DNA of 64,000 nucleotides from Arthrobacter sp. SLBN-112. Lineage in GTDB: Bacteria > Actinomycetota > Actinomycetes > Actinomycetales > Micrococcaceae. The translations under genes and the position numbers were made by a program. The stretch spans positions 868,001-932,000 of the forward strand of contig NZ_VFMU01000001.1 in the NCBI RefSeq assembly GCF_006715225.1. Reading direction: 5' to 3'. Below are positions 39,987 through 48,956 of the stretch, piece after piece (position 1 is the first letter of the stretch; every line of letters starts with the position of its first letter). The notes under the pieces are model-generated. The model saw nothing but the letters and a program-made list of their open reading frames with translations, made no database searches and was not told the DNA's origin.

Positions 39987-41501
39987 ATGACAAATACCCC
40001 CCTTCCTGACCACGTTATTGACGGCGGGCACGCGCACGCGTCCGAGACCTCCCTGCACGCGGAGGACAAGGGTTACCACAAGAACCTCAAGCCCCGGCAG
40101 ATCCAGATGATCGCGATCGGCGGCGCGATCGGCACCGGCCTGTTCCTGGGCGCCGGCGGCCGGCTCAACGCCGCGGGACCGTCCCTGGTCATCGCGTACG
40201 CGGTCTGCGGGTTCTTCGCGTTCCTGATCCTGCGCGCCCTGGGCGAACTGGTCCTGCACCGGCCCTCCTCCGGCTCGTTCGTCTCCTATGCCCGGGAATT
40301 CTTCGGTGAAAAAGCCGCGTTCGTCTCCGGCTGGTTCTACTGGATCAACTGGGCCACCACCACCATCGTGGACATCACCGCCGCCGCCCTCTACATGCAC
40401 TTCTTCGGCAACTACATCCCCTGGATGGCCGACGTCCCGCAGTGGGCCTGGGCACTGACCGCCCTCATCGTAGTCCTGGCCCTGAACCTGGTCTCCGTGA
40501 AAGTCTTCGGCGAAATGGAATTCTGGTTCGCCCTGATCAAGGTCGCCGCCCTCGTCGCGTTCCTCATCATCGGCACCTACTTCGTCATCTTCGGCACCCC
40601 CGTGGACGGCCAACCAGTCGGCATCAGCCTCCTGAACGACAACGGCGGGATCTTCCCCAACGGCCTGCTGCCCATGATCATCCTCATGCAGGGCGTCCTG
40701 TTCGCCTACGCCTCCATCGAACTCGTCGGCACCGCCGCCGGCGAAACCGAAAACCCCGAAAAAATCATGCCCAAAGCCATCAACTCCGTGGTCTTCCGCA
40801 TCGCCGTGTTCTACGTCGGCTCCGTCATCCTCCTGGCCCTGCTGCTGCCCTTCACCTCCTACCAAAAAGGCGTCAGCCCCTTCGTCACCTTCTTCGGCTC
40901 CATCGGCGTCCAGGGCGTAGACGTCATCATGAACCTCGTCGTCCTCACCGCCGCCCTGTCCTCCCTCAACGCCGGGCTCTACTCCACCGGCCGGATCCTG
41001 CGCTCCATGTCCGTCAACGGCTCCGCCCCCAAATTCGCCTCCCGCATGAACAAAGCAGGCGTCCCCTACGGCGGCATCGCCATCACCGCCGTCGTCTCCC
41101 TCCTCGGCGTCCCCCTGAACTACCTCGTCCCCGCCGAAGCCTTCGAAATCGTCCTCAACATCGCCTCCGTCGGCATCATCATGACCTGGGCCACCATCGT
41201 CCTGTGCCAAATCCAACTCAAACGCTGGGCCGACAAAGGCTGGGTCACCCGCCCCTCCTTCCGCATGTTCGGCGCCCCCTACACCGGCTACCTCTCCCTG
41301 CTCTTCCTCATCAGCGTCCTCATCATGGTCTTCATCGACTCACCCCTGACCATGCTCGTCACCGCCATCGCCTCCATCCTCATGGTCATCGGCTGGTACG
41401 CCTGCCGCCAACGCATCCGCGACATCGCCGAAACCCGCGACGGCTACACCGGCACCTCACCGGTGGTAGCCAACGCACCGGCTGAAACCTTCAAGAAATA
41501 A
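39987..41501 (+). CDS. ansP: L-asparagine permease (APC family, AnsP-like)
   Basis: 504 residues with twelve predicted helices. The APC signature [19 protein letters not shown] is in helix 1, then [23 protein letters not shown] and [29 protein letters not shown] in the AnsP/GabP pattern. The His-rich N-terminal tail (about 1-35) is cytosolic. It imports asparagine by proton symport for the two enzymes encoded upstream. The second half uses C-ending codons almost exclusively, which opens a long spurious frame. Confidence 0.93.
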   Translation: MTNTPLPDHVIDGGHAHASETSLHAEDKGYHKNLKPRQIQMIAIGGAIGTGLFLGAGGRLNAAGPSLVIAYAVCGFFAFLILRALGELVLHRPSSGSFVSYAREFFGEKAAFVSGWFYWINWATTTIVDITAAALYMHFFGNYIPWMADVPQWAWALTALIVVLALNLVSVKVFGEMEFWFALIKVAALVAFLIIGTYFVIFGTPVDGQPVGISLLNDNGGIFPNGLLPMIILMQGVLFAYASIELVGTAAGETENPEKIMPKAINSVVFRIAVFYVGSVILLALLLPFTSYQKGVSPFVTFFGSIGVQGVDVIMNLVVLTAALSSLNAGLYSTGRILRSMSVNGSAPKFASRMNKAGVPYGGIAITAVVSLLGVPLNYLVPAEAFEIVLNIASVGIIMTWATIVLCQIQLKRWADKGWVTRPSFRMFGAPYTGYLSLLFLISVLIMVFIDSPLTMLVTAIASILMVIGWYACRQRIRDIAETRDGYTGTSPVVANAPAETFKK

Positions 41502-41532
41502 CTGCCGCCACGCGCAGTAACTGCTGAAACGC

Positions 41533-41584
41533 CCGACGGCGGCGCCCAGGTTCCGGTAATCGGGAACCAGGGTGCCGCCGTCGG
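41533..41584. terminator. Bidirectional terminator between ansP and ggt
   Basis: An 11-bp perfect outer stem (CCGACGGCGGC with GCCGCCGTCGG) continues through a short bulge into a second stem (GGTTCC/GGAACC) around an 8-base loop. ACTTTA follows on the plus side. It lies between convergent genes and serves both. Confidence 0.85.
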
Positions 41585-41604
41585 ACTTTAACGCACCAGG
41601 TGAC

Positions 41605-43440
41605 CTACTTTGACGGCTTGACCACCATGGCGGAGCCGCCGCCGCGCCTCACCGGCTCGGCTGCCGCGAGGGTGCGGCCGTCATCGAGGAATTCGATGGC
41701 GGTGGCCGCCCCGATCTCGGAGGCGGACGAGAACGAGTCGCCGGACGGGGTGAACTCATGGCCGAAGCGCGAGGTCAGTGCGGCCCCGTACTTGTCAATG
41801 AACGCCGGCTCGGCAGTCACCTTCGCCGTGTTCCGCTGTGCTGCACGCGGCGCGGCGATGGCATCCGGGGTGCTCATGCCCAGGTCGATCCGGTTCACCA
41901 GGGTCTGCAGGACGGTGGTGATGATGGTGGATCCGCCCGGGGAGCCCAGGGCCAGGAACGGCTTGTCGTCCTCCAGCACGATGGTGGGCGACATGGACGA
42001 ACGCGGCCGCTTGCCGGGCTCGATCCGGTTGGGGTCCGCCGCGTCAAAGACGGTGGAGAAGTCGGTGAGCTCGTTGTTGAGCAGGAACCCGCGGCCGGGA
42101 ACCACCATGCCGGAGCCGCCGGTCTGCTCGATGGTCAGCGTGTACTCCACCACGTTGCCCCACTTGTCCGAGACCGTCATGTTGGTGGTGGAGATGTTTT
42201 CCGTGTCCTTTTCATCGCCGGCCGCGGCCGGTTTCACCGGGCAGGTGCCGTCGTAGTTGGTGACATCGCCCGCCGTCTTCAGCGGCTTCGCGGCTGCGTG
42301 CATGGGGTCGAGTTCACAGGCCCGTTCCTTACCGAAGATGGGATCGGTAAGGGCTTTGGTGGGCACCTTCACGAATGCCGGGTCTCCCACGTACTTGGCG
42401 CGGTCCGCGAAGGCCAGGGCGCTGGCCTCCAGGTAGTGGTGCAGGACGGCCGGCTGGTCCTTCTTCAGTGCGGGCAGGTCGAAGACGTCCAGGATGTTGA
42501 GCGACTCACCTACCGTGGTGCCGCCGCTGCTGGACGGCGCCATGCCGTAAACGTCATAGCCCCGGTAGTTCACGTGGGTGGGGTCCTGGTCCAGGGCCTT
42601 GTAGTGCTCCAGGTCCTTCTCCGTCATGGAGCCCGCAGGGACGGGAAGCTTGGTGTCCGGAGACTTGGGCGGGTTCTGCACGGTGTGGGCGATCTCCTTG
42701 GCCAGCGGGCCGTCGTAGAACGCGTCCGTGCCCTTGTCTGCCAACAGCCGGTAGGTATCGGCCAGGTCATGGTTCTTGAACACCGAGCCCACTTCGGGGA
42801 GCTGTCCGTCCCGGAGGTAGAGGTCCTTAGTGGAGGTGAACGCCTCAAACCGCAGCTGGTTGTCTTTGGTCTGGCTGCGGAACGTCTCATCCACCACGAA
42901 CCCGCGGTCCGCAACCTTGATGGCCGGCTTCAACGCCTCGCGCAGGCTGATGCTGCCCCAACGCTCCAGCGCGCGCTCCCAGGTAGCGGGAGTCCCGGGG
43001 ACGCCTACCGAGACGCCGCTGGTGACCAGATCGGGCGTGAATTTGTAGGCTTCCTTCGTGGCAGGATTAATGAACGCATCCGGTTTGATCCCCGCCGGCG
43101 CCGTTTCCCGCCCGTCGATGGTTTTGACCTTGCGGGATTTGGCGTCGTAGTAGACGAAGTAGCCGCCCCCGCCAATGCCTGCGCTGTAGGGTTCCGTGAC
43201 TCCAAGCGTGGCTGCCGCGGCAACGGCTGCGTCCACCGCGTTTCCGCCCTTGCGGAGGACCTCGATGGCCGCCGCTGACGCTTCAGGATCCACCGTACTG
43301 ACCGCCCCGCCATAGCCGGTGGCCGTGGGATTCTTATCGGTCTGCCGCGGATCGGCGGCGGCGGGGCTGATGGCCCCGGTGGTAACGCTCATGGCCAGCG
43401 CTGCCGTAACAGCTGCGAGCCGGCGTCCAATATGTGGCAT
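41605..43440 (-). CDS. ggt: Gamma-glutamyltransferase
   Basis: 611 residues. A Sec-type signal peptide (about 1-29, cleavage after SPAAA) indicates export. The large subunit starts near YGGAVSTVDPEASAAAIEVLRKGGNAVDAAVAAAATLGV. The autoprocessing site and nucleophile lie in NISTTNMTVSD (around 412-422), with the new N-terminal Thr expected within STT. GSGMVVPGRGFLLNNELTDF forms the oxyanion region. It cleaves gamma-glutamyl amides such as glutathione outside the cell. TAGGAG lies 5 bases before the ATG. Confidence 0.95.
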   Translation of the reverse strand: MPHIGRRLAAVTAALAMSVTTGAISPAAADPRQTDKNPTATGYGGAVSTVDPEASAAAIEVLRKGGNAVDAAVAAAATLGVTEPYSAGIGGGGYFVYYDAKSRKVKTIDGRETAPAGIKPDAFINPATKEAYKFTPDLVTSGVSVGVPGTPATWERALERWGSISLREALKPAIKVADRGFVVDETFRSQTKDNQLRFEAFTSTKDLYLRDGQLPEVGSVFKNHDLADTYRLLADKGTDAFYDGPLAKEIAHTVQNPPKSPDTKLPVPAGSMTEKDLEHYKALDQDPTHVNYRGYDVYGMAPSSSGGTTVGESLNILDVFDLPALKKDQPAVLHHYLEASALAFADRAKYVGDPAFVKVPTKALTDPIFGKERACELDPMHAAAKPLKTAGDVTNYDGTCPVKPAAAGDEKDTENISTTNMTVSDKWGNVVEYTLTIEQTGGSGMVVPGRGFLLNNELTDFSTVFDAADPNRIEPGKRPRSSMSPTIVLEDDKPFLALGSPGGSTIITTVLQTLVNRIDLGMSTPDAIAAPRAAQRNTAKVTAEPAFIDKYGAALTSRFGHEFTPSGDSFSSASEIGAATAIEFLDDGRTLAAAEPVRRGGGSAMVVKPSK

Positions 43441-43530
43441 CGTGGCTCCTATATGGGGGTTTGAGTGATGTGGGCCACGCTACTCTTCGGGTAGGACACA
43501 CTCAACGGCTCGGGAAAGGGAGAGTGCACC

Positions 43531-44478
43531 ATGGCAGGATCCAAGCTCGCAGTGGTGGGCGCCGGGAGCGTCGGAACGTCGCTGGCATACGCCGCGCTGA
43601 TCCGCGGCTCGGCGAGCAGCATCGCGCTGTACGACGTCAATACCCCCAAGGCAGAGGCCGAAGCCCTGGACCTTGCCCATGGCAGCCAGTTCGCCGCGGC
43701 GTCGGCCACCGTCACCGGTGGCGGGGATATCGCCGTGACGGAAGGCGCCGACGTCGTGGTCATCACGGCAGGTGCCAAGCAAAACCCCGGCCAGAGCCGG
43801 CTGGACCTTGCCGGCACCAATGTGCGGATCCTGGAGCAGCTGATGCCGCCGTTACTTGAACGTGCCCCGGACGCCGTCTATGTCCTGGTGACCAACCCCT
43901 GCGACGTCCTGACGGTGGCTGCCCAGCGCATCTCGGGGCTGCCACCGGAACGGATTTTCTCCTCCGGCACCGTGCTGGACACCTCCCGGCTGCGCTGGCT
44001 CCTGGCCCGCGAGGCGGGGGTTTCCGTCACCAGCGTCCATGCCAGCATGGTGGGAGAGCACGGGGACACGGAGTTCCCCTTGTGGTCCGGCGCCACGATC
44101 GGCCCGGTCCCCATCCGCGACTGGACGGTCGCCGGGGAGCGGATCTTCACGCCAGAATACCTCGCCAACACTGCGCGGGAAGTGGTCCAGGCGGCCTACA
44201 AGGTCATCGCGGGCAAGGGAGCCACGAACTACGCCATCGGCCTGTCCGGTGCCCGCATCGTGGAGGCGCTGCTCAGGGACGACAACGCTGTCCTTCCGGT
44301 TTCCACCGTGCTGTCAGGACTGTACGGGATTTCCGGGGTGGCACTGTCCCTTCCCAGCGTGGTGGGCAGGGGCGGGGTGCACCGCGTCCTGGAAACACCC
44401 ATGGACGACGACGAGCTGGCAGCCCTGCGGCATTCCGCGGACACCCTGCGGAACACGATGGACAGGCTGGGGGTCTGA
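43531..44478 (+). CDS. ldh: L-lactate dehydrogenase
   Basis: 315 residues. NAD-binding [11 protein letters not shown] (9-19). [14 protein letters not shown] contains the Gln that favours lactate over malate and the substrate-binding Arg. VTNPCDVLT and [12 protein letters not shown] carry the catalytic His. It interconverts pyruvate and L-lactate in the cytosol. GGGAGAG precedes the ATG by 6 bases. Divergent from ggt with 90 bases between; stands alone. Confidence 0.95.
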   Translation: MAGSKLAVVGAGSVGTSLAYAALIRGSASSIALYDVNTPKAEAEALDLAHGSQFAAASATVTGGGDIAVTEGADVVVITAGAKQNPGQSRLDLAGTNVRILEQLMPPLLERAPDAVYVLVTNPCDVLTVAAQRISGLPPERIFSSGTVLDTSRLRWLLAREAGVSVTSVHASMVGEHGDTEFPLWSGATIGPVPIRDWTVAGERIFTPEYLANTAREVVQAAYKVIAGKGATNYAIGLSGARIVEALLRDDNAVLPVSTVLSGLYGISGVALSLPSVVGRGGVHRVLETPMDDDELAALRHSADTLRNTMDRLGV

Positions 44479-44618
44479 TCCGTTTGCAGGATGCGGGCGG
44501 TCAACGTCATGCAACGCCACTGCAACCCCGCCCGGCAGCTGCTTCACATATGCTCACTTGGGATGGCCAAGCAGGCTCAACCACGACTGGCTCAATGACG
44601 AACCAACAGGAGTAACGC

Positions 44619-45935
44619 ATGACCAACTGGCGGATCAGGGATTTCCACTCGGCGGACCTGGACGGGATCCTGCACCTGTGGGAGACCCTGAAGGCACACA
44701 ACGTCGAACCCGTGTACGCCCTGTCCGAGGTCCTCGCGTCCTGCGAAAAAGACCATGCCGTGGTTGCCGTCCAGGGCGAACAGGTGGTGGGCGCCGCCGT
44801 CGGCCGGGCCGCGCACGACCAGGGCTGGATCGTCTTCCTGGCCACCCTCCCCGAGTACCGCGGCAGGGGCATCGGCACCTCGCTGCTCGCCGCCGTCGAA
44901 AACCGGATGGCCCCGCACGGCCTGAACAAGCTCTCAGCCCTGATGCCCGAGTCCGAAACCCGCGTTGAGGCCTTCCTGGGCCGCGGCTTCGCCCTGAAAA
45001 AAAACCTGCGCTACTTCGAGCGGACCATCCCTGTCCAGCGCCAGGAACTCGGAGCGCTGGGGCAGCTGGGCGGCCGCGTCCTGGCCCGCGACCTCTGGGA
45101 AAACGTGGCCGGCATGCGCAGGGAAAAGGAACTGTTGGAACGGCGCCTGGTGCTGCCGCTCGCCGAGGCGGACCTCGCCGATGAATTCGGCGTGGTGCCG
45201 CCGCGCGCCGTCGTCCTTTTCGGCCCTCCCGGCACCGGCAAGACCACCTTCGCCAAGGCCATCGCCTCCCGCCTGGAGTGGCCGTTCGTGGAGGTGTTCC
45301 CGTCCCGCCTGGCCGGCGACCCGCAGGGCCTGGCCGGCGCGCTGCGCGAGACCTTCCTGGAAATCGCCGAACTGGAGCACGCCGTGGTGTTCATCGACGA
45401 GGTGGAGGAGATCGCCTCGCAGCGCTCCGGGGAGCCGCCATCGCCGCTGCAGGGCGTCACCAACGAGCTGCTGAAGATCATCCCCGCGTTCCGTGAACAG
45501 CCGGGCCGGCTCCTGGTGTGCGCCACCAACTTCATCCGGGCCCTGGACTCGGCCTTCCTGCGCCACGGCCGGTTCGACTACGTCATCCCCATCGGACTGC
45601 CGGACCGGCAGGCGCGCGAGGCCATGTGGCAGCGCTTCATCCCCGCGGCCGTGGTGGACGCCGTGGACGTGGAGCTCCTGGTGGAACGCACCGAAGGGTT
45701 TTCCCCGGCGGACATCGAGTATGCCGCCCGCAGCGCTTCCCAGCGGGCGTTGGAAAAGGCAGTGTACGACGACGGCGGGCTGGCCTCCGGGGGCGACGTT
45801 TCCGTCCGTACGGCGGTCAGGAAGGGGCCGTCCACCCAGGACTACCTGGACGCCATCGGTGATACCCGCACCACCGTGAGCGCGGAGGTGCAGGCGGACT
45901 TCCTGGAGGACATCGAGGCGCTGGGTCGGGTTTAG
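44619..45935 (+). CDS. GNAT acetyltransferase - AAA ATPase fusion
   Basis: 438 residues. Residues 1-140 form a GNAT domain with acetyl-CoA motif PEYRGRGIGTSLL (78-90). Residues about 155-415 form a Cdc48/FtsH-type AAA module: Walker A GPPGTGKT (202-209), Walker B VVFIDE (256-261), sensor CATNF (301-305), Arg finger RHGRFD (315-320) and C-terminal helical lid with FSPADIEYAARSASQRAL. Both halves look intact. The biological role is unknown; an ATPase that unfolds or remodels a partner while the GNAT part modifies it is one idea. AGGAG lies 6 bases before ATG. No operon partner. Confidence 0.85.
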   Translation: MTNWRIRDFHSADLDGILHLWETLKAHNVEPVYALSEVLASCEKDHAVVAVQGEQVVGAAVGRAAHDQGWIVFLATLPEYRGRGIGTSLLAAVENRMAPHGLNKLSALMPESETRVEAFLGRGFALKKNLRYFERTIPVQRQELGALGQLGGRVLARDLWENVAGMRREKELLERRLVLPLAEADLADEFGVVPPRAVVLFGPPGTGKTTFAKAIASRLEWPFVEVFPSRLAGDPQGLAGALRETFLEIAELEHAVVFIDEVEEIASQRSGEPPSPLQGVTNELLKIIPAFREQPGRLLVCATNFIRALDSAFLRHGRFDYVIPIGLPDRQAREAMWQRFIPAAVVDAVDVELLVERTEGFSPADIEYAARSASQRALEKAVYDDGGLASGGDVSVRTAVRKGPSTQDYLDAIGDTRTTVSAEVQADFLEDIEALGRV

Positions 45936-46013
45936 CTCGGCGGCTTCCCATCGGACCTTTGCAGGGACTTTTGCCCCTTTGCCCGGTTTCTGCGGGACGC
46001 CAGAGTGGTGGTC

Positions 46014-46562
46014 ATGGCAAAGATCCTGATCCCTTATGGAACCTCGGAGGGCCAAACGGCCCGCATCGCCGACTACATCTCTGACGTGCTGCAGGCCCAC
46101 GGCCACCAGGCCGACACGCTGGACCTCAAGCACGCGGAGCACGACCTGCCGGACGGCTACGATGCCGTCATTGTGGGCGCCTCCGTCCATGCCGGGAAGC
46201 ACGAAGGGTTCGTGGCCGACTTTGTCAGCCGGAACCGGTCCAGGCTTGAGAGCCTGCCGGGCGCCCTGTTCTCGGTCAGCCTTGCCGCCCACGGGGATCC
46301 GGAGGATGCGGAAAAGTACGTCGCGGAGTTCGAGGACAGCACCGGCTGGCAGCCTGACAAAGTGGCGATGTTCGGCGGTGCCCTTCTCTACACCCAGTAC
46401 GGATTCCTGAAGCGCATGATGATGAAGAAGATCGTCAGCAGCCACGGCAACCCAGATACCGATACCGGCCGCGACTACATCTACACCGAATGGGACGGGG
46501 TGCGGCGGTTTGCGGAGGAGTTCCTGGTCTACGTGGACAGGAACCCTGGGCCGTCGTCGTAG
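46014..46562 (+). CDS. Flavodoxin-domain protein, HemG-like
   Basis: 182 residues. N-terminal FMN-phosphate loop YGTSEGQTARIA (about 7-18), then ADTLDLKHAEHDLPDGYDAVIVGASVHAGKHEGFV, as in menaquinone-dependent protoporphyrinogen oxidase HemG. A membrane-contact loop (ALLYTQYGFLKRMMMKKIV) fits that group. The haem role is not supported by neighbours, so general flavodoxin-type redox protein is safer. ATG 46014 lies 7 bases after CAGAGT. The 3' end overlaps the convergent HD gene by 34 bases. Confidence 0.82.
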   Translation: MAKILIPYGTSEGQTARIADYISDVLQAHGHQADTLDLKHAEHDLPDGYDAVIVGASVHAGKHEGFVADFVSRNRSRLESLPGALFSVSLAAHGDPEDAEKYVAEFEDSTGWQPDKVAMFGGALLYTQYGFLKRMMMKKIVSSHGNPDTDTGRDYIYTEWDGVRRFAEEFLVYVDRNPGPSS

Positions 46563-47152
46563 CGAAGGTTCTCGTAGTCGGTGTCGTCGGCCTCGTCCAG
46601 CTGTGCGTCGAATTCCTCCAGAAGCCAGGGGTTGACCCGCGCCAGGATCTTCCGGACCTCGTCCACCTCCACGGCGGCGTAAAGCACGGGCCGGGCATCC
46701 CGGTACTTGGTCACCGGCGGCTTGTCCGGCCACTTCTCCGCCAGCGCCTGGACCCGCTCGGGCAGCGAGTTGTGGGCATTGTCCGCGATCTTGACCAGGG
46801 CGGCGTCATGGTCCTCGGCGATCTCACGGATACCGGACTGATAATCGTCCGGATTGCTGTGCAGGCGGTTGGTAACGCGCTCGATGATGTCCACGGAGCG
46901 CTCCGGGACACCCATGTCCAGCAACGCCTGCCGGGTCATTGGCGTGTCCTCGGCGATGTCGTGAAGGTAGCCGGCGATCCGGATCTCGTCGTCGAAGTCC
47001 GCCAGGGCGTCCCCGACCGCAAGGACATGGTCCCGGTAGGGCCGCTTCAGCTTGTCCTTCTGCCGGTTGTGGGCCACCTCGGCCAGGACCTTGGCGGTCT
47101 CCACCGTGAACGTGGGCGTGCGGACCTGGTCCGGCATGTGCTCGTCTGACAT
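46529..47152 (-). CDS. HD-domain phosphohydrolase, RSH hydrolase-like
   Basis: 207 residues. HD motif YLHDIAEDTPMT (about 62-73), an N-terminal His (RPYRDHVLAVGDAL) and ADNAHNSLPER with the downstream Asp/Asn reproduce the metal site of SpoT/MESH1-type (p)ppGpp hydrolases. There is no synthetase domain, so it would only degrade alarmone or a related nucleotide. TAAGCT lies 6 bases before ATG and overlaps the gluQRS stop, giving it its own leaderless transcript. Confidence 0.85.
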   Translation of the reverse strand: MSDEHMPDQVRTPTFTVETAKVLAEVAHNRQKDKLKRPYRDHVLAVGDALADFDDEIRIAGYLHDIAEDTPMTRQALLDMGVPERSVDIIERVTNRLHSNPDDYQSGIREIAEDHDAALVKIADNAHNSLPERVQALAEKWPDKPPVTKYRDARPVLYAAVEVDEVRKILARVNPWLLEEFDAQLDEADDTDYENLRYDDGPGFLST

Positions 47153-47161
47153 CCCACAAGC

Positions 47162-48061
47162 TTAGCCAGCGGAGACGCGGTCCATTCCGGTCCACACCCA
47201 GGGTTTGCGCGGCAGCCGTGCGGGGTCAAGTGAGGGCAGTGCCTGGTCCAGCGTTCCGGCGGGCAGTCCCAGGGACTCCAGCAGCAGGTCCCTCACTTCA
47301 TGGGCAGCCACCCCGGTCTGGGCGAGGTCCGCCAAAGTGACTGCGCCATCACGCTTTGCCAGCCTCACGCCGTCGCGGTTCACCACCAACGGAACGTGCA
47401 CATATTCCGGAACAGGAATACTGAGGAGCGAGGCGAGGTAGGCCTGCCGCGGCGTGGAGGGGAGCAGGTCGTCCCCACGGACCACCTGGTCTATGCCCTG
47501 CGCAGCATCATCCACTACCACGGCAAGGTTGTAGGCAGTGACGCCATCGTTCCGGCGCAGCACGAAATCGTCCACCGCCGCCGTAAATGCACCATGGAGG
47601 ACATCCTGCACCGTATATTCCCGCACGTCCGCCCGCAGGCGTATGGCGGCCGGACGTGCGGCTCGCTTGTACTCCAGTTCCGCGGGCTCCAGGTCGCGGC
47701 ACGTGCCTGGATAGGCTCCCAGCGGGGCATGCGGGGCGGACGGCGCCTCCTGGATCTCCCGGCGGGTACAGAAACACTCGTAGGTCAGGCCGGCCTGTCC
47801 GAGCCGGCTGATCGCGTCGGCGTAGAGGGCCCCGCGGTCCGTTTGCCGGACCACGTCGCCGTCCCAGGTGACGCCCACTGCCGCGAGGTCGCGCAGCTGC
47901 ACCGCCTCCGCTCCTGCGCGGGCCCGGTCCAGGTCCTCCACCCGCAGCAGGAAGCGGCGTCCGGTGGAGCGGGCGAAAAGCCAGGCAAGGATTGCAGTCC
48001 GGAGGTTTCCTACATGGAGCTCACCGGAGGGGCTGGGGGCAAAACGGCCGGCGGAGGTCAT
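47162..48061 (-). CDS. gluQRS: Glutamyl-Q tRNA(Asp) synthetase
   Basis: 299 residues. Class I catalytic core with the HIGH-type motif SGELHVGNLRTA (12-23) and the KMSKS-type VRLAKRDG. CFCTRREI with YPGTC forms the zinc site. It lacks the anticodon-binding domain of GltX, which defines GluQ-RS. It attaches glutamate to queuosine 34 of tRNA(Asp). TAGGGT 6 bases before the ATG suggests a leaderless mRNA. Confidence 0.93.
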   Translation of the reverse strand: MTSAGRFAPSPSGELHVGNLRTAILAWLFARSTGRRFLLRVEDLDRARAGAEAVQLRDLAAVGVTWDGDVVRQTDRGALYADAISRLGQAGLTYECFCTRREIQEAPSAPHAPLGAYPGTCRDLEPAELEYKRAARPAAIRLRADVREYTVQDVLHGAFTAAVDDFVLRRNDGVTAYNLAVVVDDAAQGIDQVVRGDDLLPSTPRQAYLASLLSIPVPEYVHVPLVVNRDGVRLAKRDGAVTLADLAQTGVAAHEVRDLLLESLGLPAGTLDQALPSLDPARLPRKPWVWTGMDRVSAG

Positions 48062-48085
48062 GGATCAACCCTAGACGGAAGCACA

Positions 48086-48148
48086 CAAGAGCCCCTCAGC
48101 TACCGATGACTCCGCCGGGTGCGGGCGTCGGTAGCTCAGGGGCTCTTG
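48086..48148. repeat. Perfect 21-bp inverted repeat between divergent genes
   Basis: Left arm 48086-48106 (CAAGAGCCCC start, TACCGA end) and right arm 48128-48148 are exact reverse complements around a 21-base loop. It looks like a terminator hairpin, with GTGTTT after the right arm, yet it lies upstream of both gluQRS and the Lrp gene. Confidence 0.85.
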
Positions 48149-48284
48149 CCGTGTTTACAGAATGAGCGTGGTGTGAACAAGCGTCAATCAGCGGCGGCCT
48201 CCTTGCGGGAAGCTGTGTCCAGGTGCCGGGTGGTGTGCCGGGAAACCTGTAGCCTGCGCGGACCAGCGGTAGCTTTTGTCCTTG

Positions 48285-48325
48285 TTGCCACTATTCCAGC
48301 AGAGACCATACAGTTGGAACAACTG
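48285..48325 (+). promoter_or_regulatory. lrp promoter with palindromic operator
   Basis: TTGCCA (48285-48290), an 18-base spacer and TACAGT (48309-48314) form a promoter. The perfect palindrome CAGTTG-GAA-CAACTG (48311-48325) overlaps the -10 box, consistent with autorepression by the Lrp-type protein. Confidence 0.5.
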
Positions 48326-48379
48326 GCAGAACTTCAGTTGATCAGTCTGACTAATCCCTGCAGTTCCGAACGACAGGAA

Positions 48380-48856
48380 ATGATCAGATTGCAGGAACTT
48401 GATGCCACGGACCGACGGATCCTGAATGCCCTGGACCAGGATCCCCGCGTCCCCATCATGGTGCTCGCGCAGCGGCTGGGCCTGGCCCGGGGGACCGTCC
48501 AAAGCCGGCTGGAGCGGATGACGGCGTCGGGAGCCCTCCGGCCCAACAGCAGCCGGGTGCTTCCGGCAGCACTTGGACGCGGGGTGGCCGCTGCGGTCAG
48601 CGCAGAGCTGGACCAGAGCCACCTGAACGAGGCCATCGCTGCCCTGCGTGACATCCCCGAGGTCCTGGAATGCCATGCACCGGCCGGCGATACCGATCTC
48701 CTCATCCGCGTGGTTGCCAAAAGCCCGGACGACCTCTACCGGGTCTCGGAGGAGATCCGGCTCTGCCCCGGCATCGTCCGCACGTCCACCAGCATGTTCC
48801 TGCGCGAGGTCATTCCATACCGGACCACAGGGCTCCTGCAGGACCAGTCGGAGTAG
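48380..48856 (+). CDS. Lrp/AsnC-family transcriptional regulator
   Basis: 158 residues. Helix-turn-helix LDATDRRILNALDQDPRVPIMVLAQRLGLARGTVQSRLERM (about 6-46), then the AsnC/RAM ligand domain (about 65-145) with VLECHAPAGDTDLLIRVVAKSPDDL. It probably senses an amino acid and represses itself. ATG 48380 begins just at the conserved region; the frame is open for 87 codons upstream but covers promoter-like AT-rich DNA. Confidence 0.9.
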   Translation: MIRLQELDATDRRILNALDQDPRVPIMVLAQRLGLARGTVQSRLERMTASGALRPNSSRVLPAALGRGVAAAVSAELDQSHLNEAIAALRDIPEVLECHAPAGDTDLLIRVVAKSPDDLYRVSEEIRLCPGIVRTSTSMFLREVIPYRTTGLLQDQSE

Positions 48857-48956
48857 CCGGCAGCACCAGGGCAGCTCTCCCCATCGCCGCAGGAAAGATG
48901 CCCGGCTAGGCTGGCACGCGGGAGATCCAACAGCGGGGGACCAACAGGGGGACAAC

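Noticed and set aside
40442..41485. 347-residue frame inside ansP on the same strand
   Set aside because: His/Arg/Pro-rich second frame caused by strong C-ending codon use in ansP.
44934..46733. 599-residue frame opposite the GNAT-AAA and flavodoxin genes
   Set aside because: Crosses two real genes and an intergenic gap; composition typical of an antisense shadow.
48128..48148. GGTAGCTCAGGGG considered as part of a tRNA gene
   Set aside because: No acceptor stem, anticodon arm or T-arm around it; the sequence is explained by the inverted repeat.
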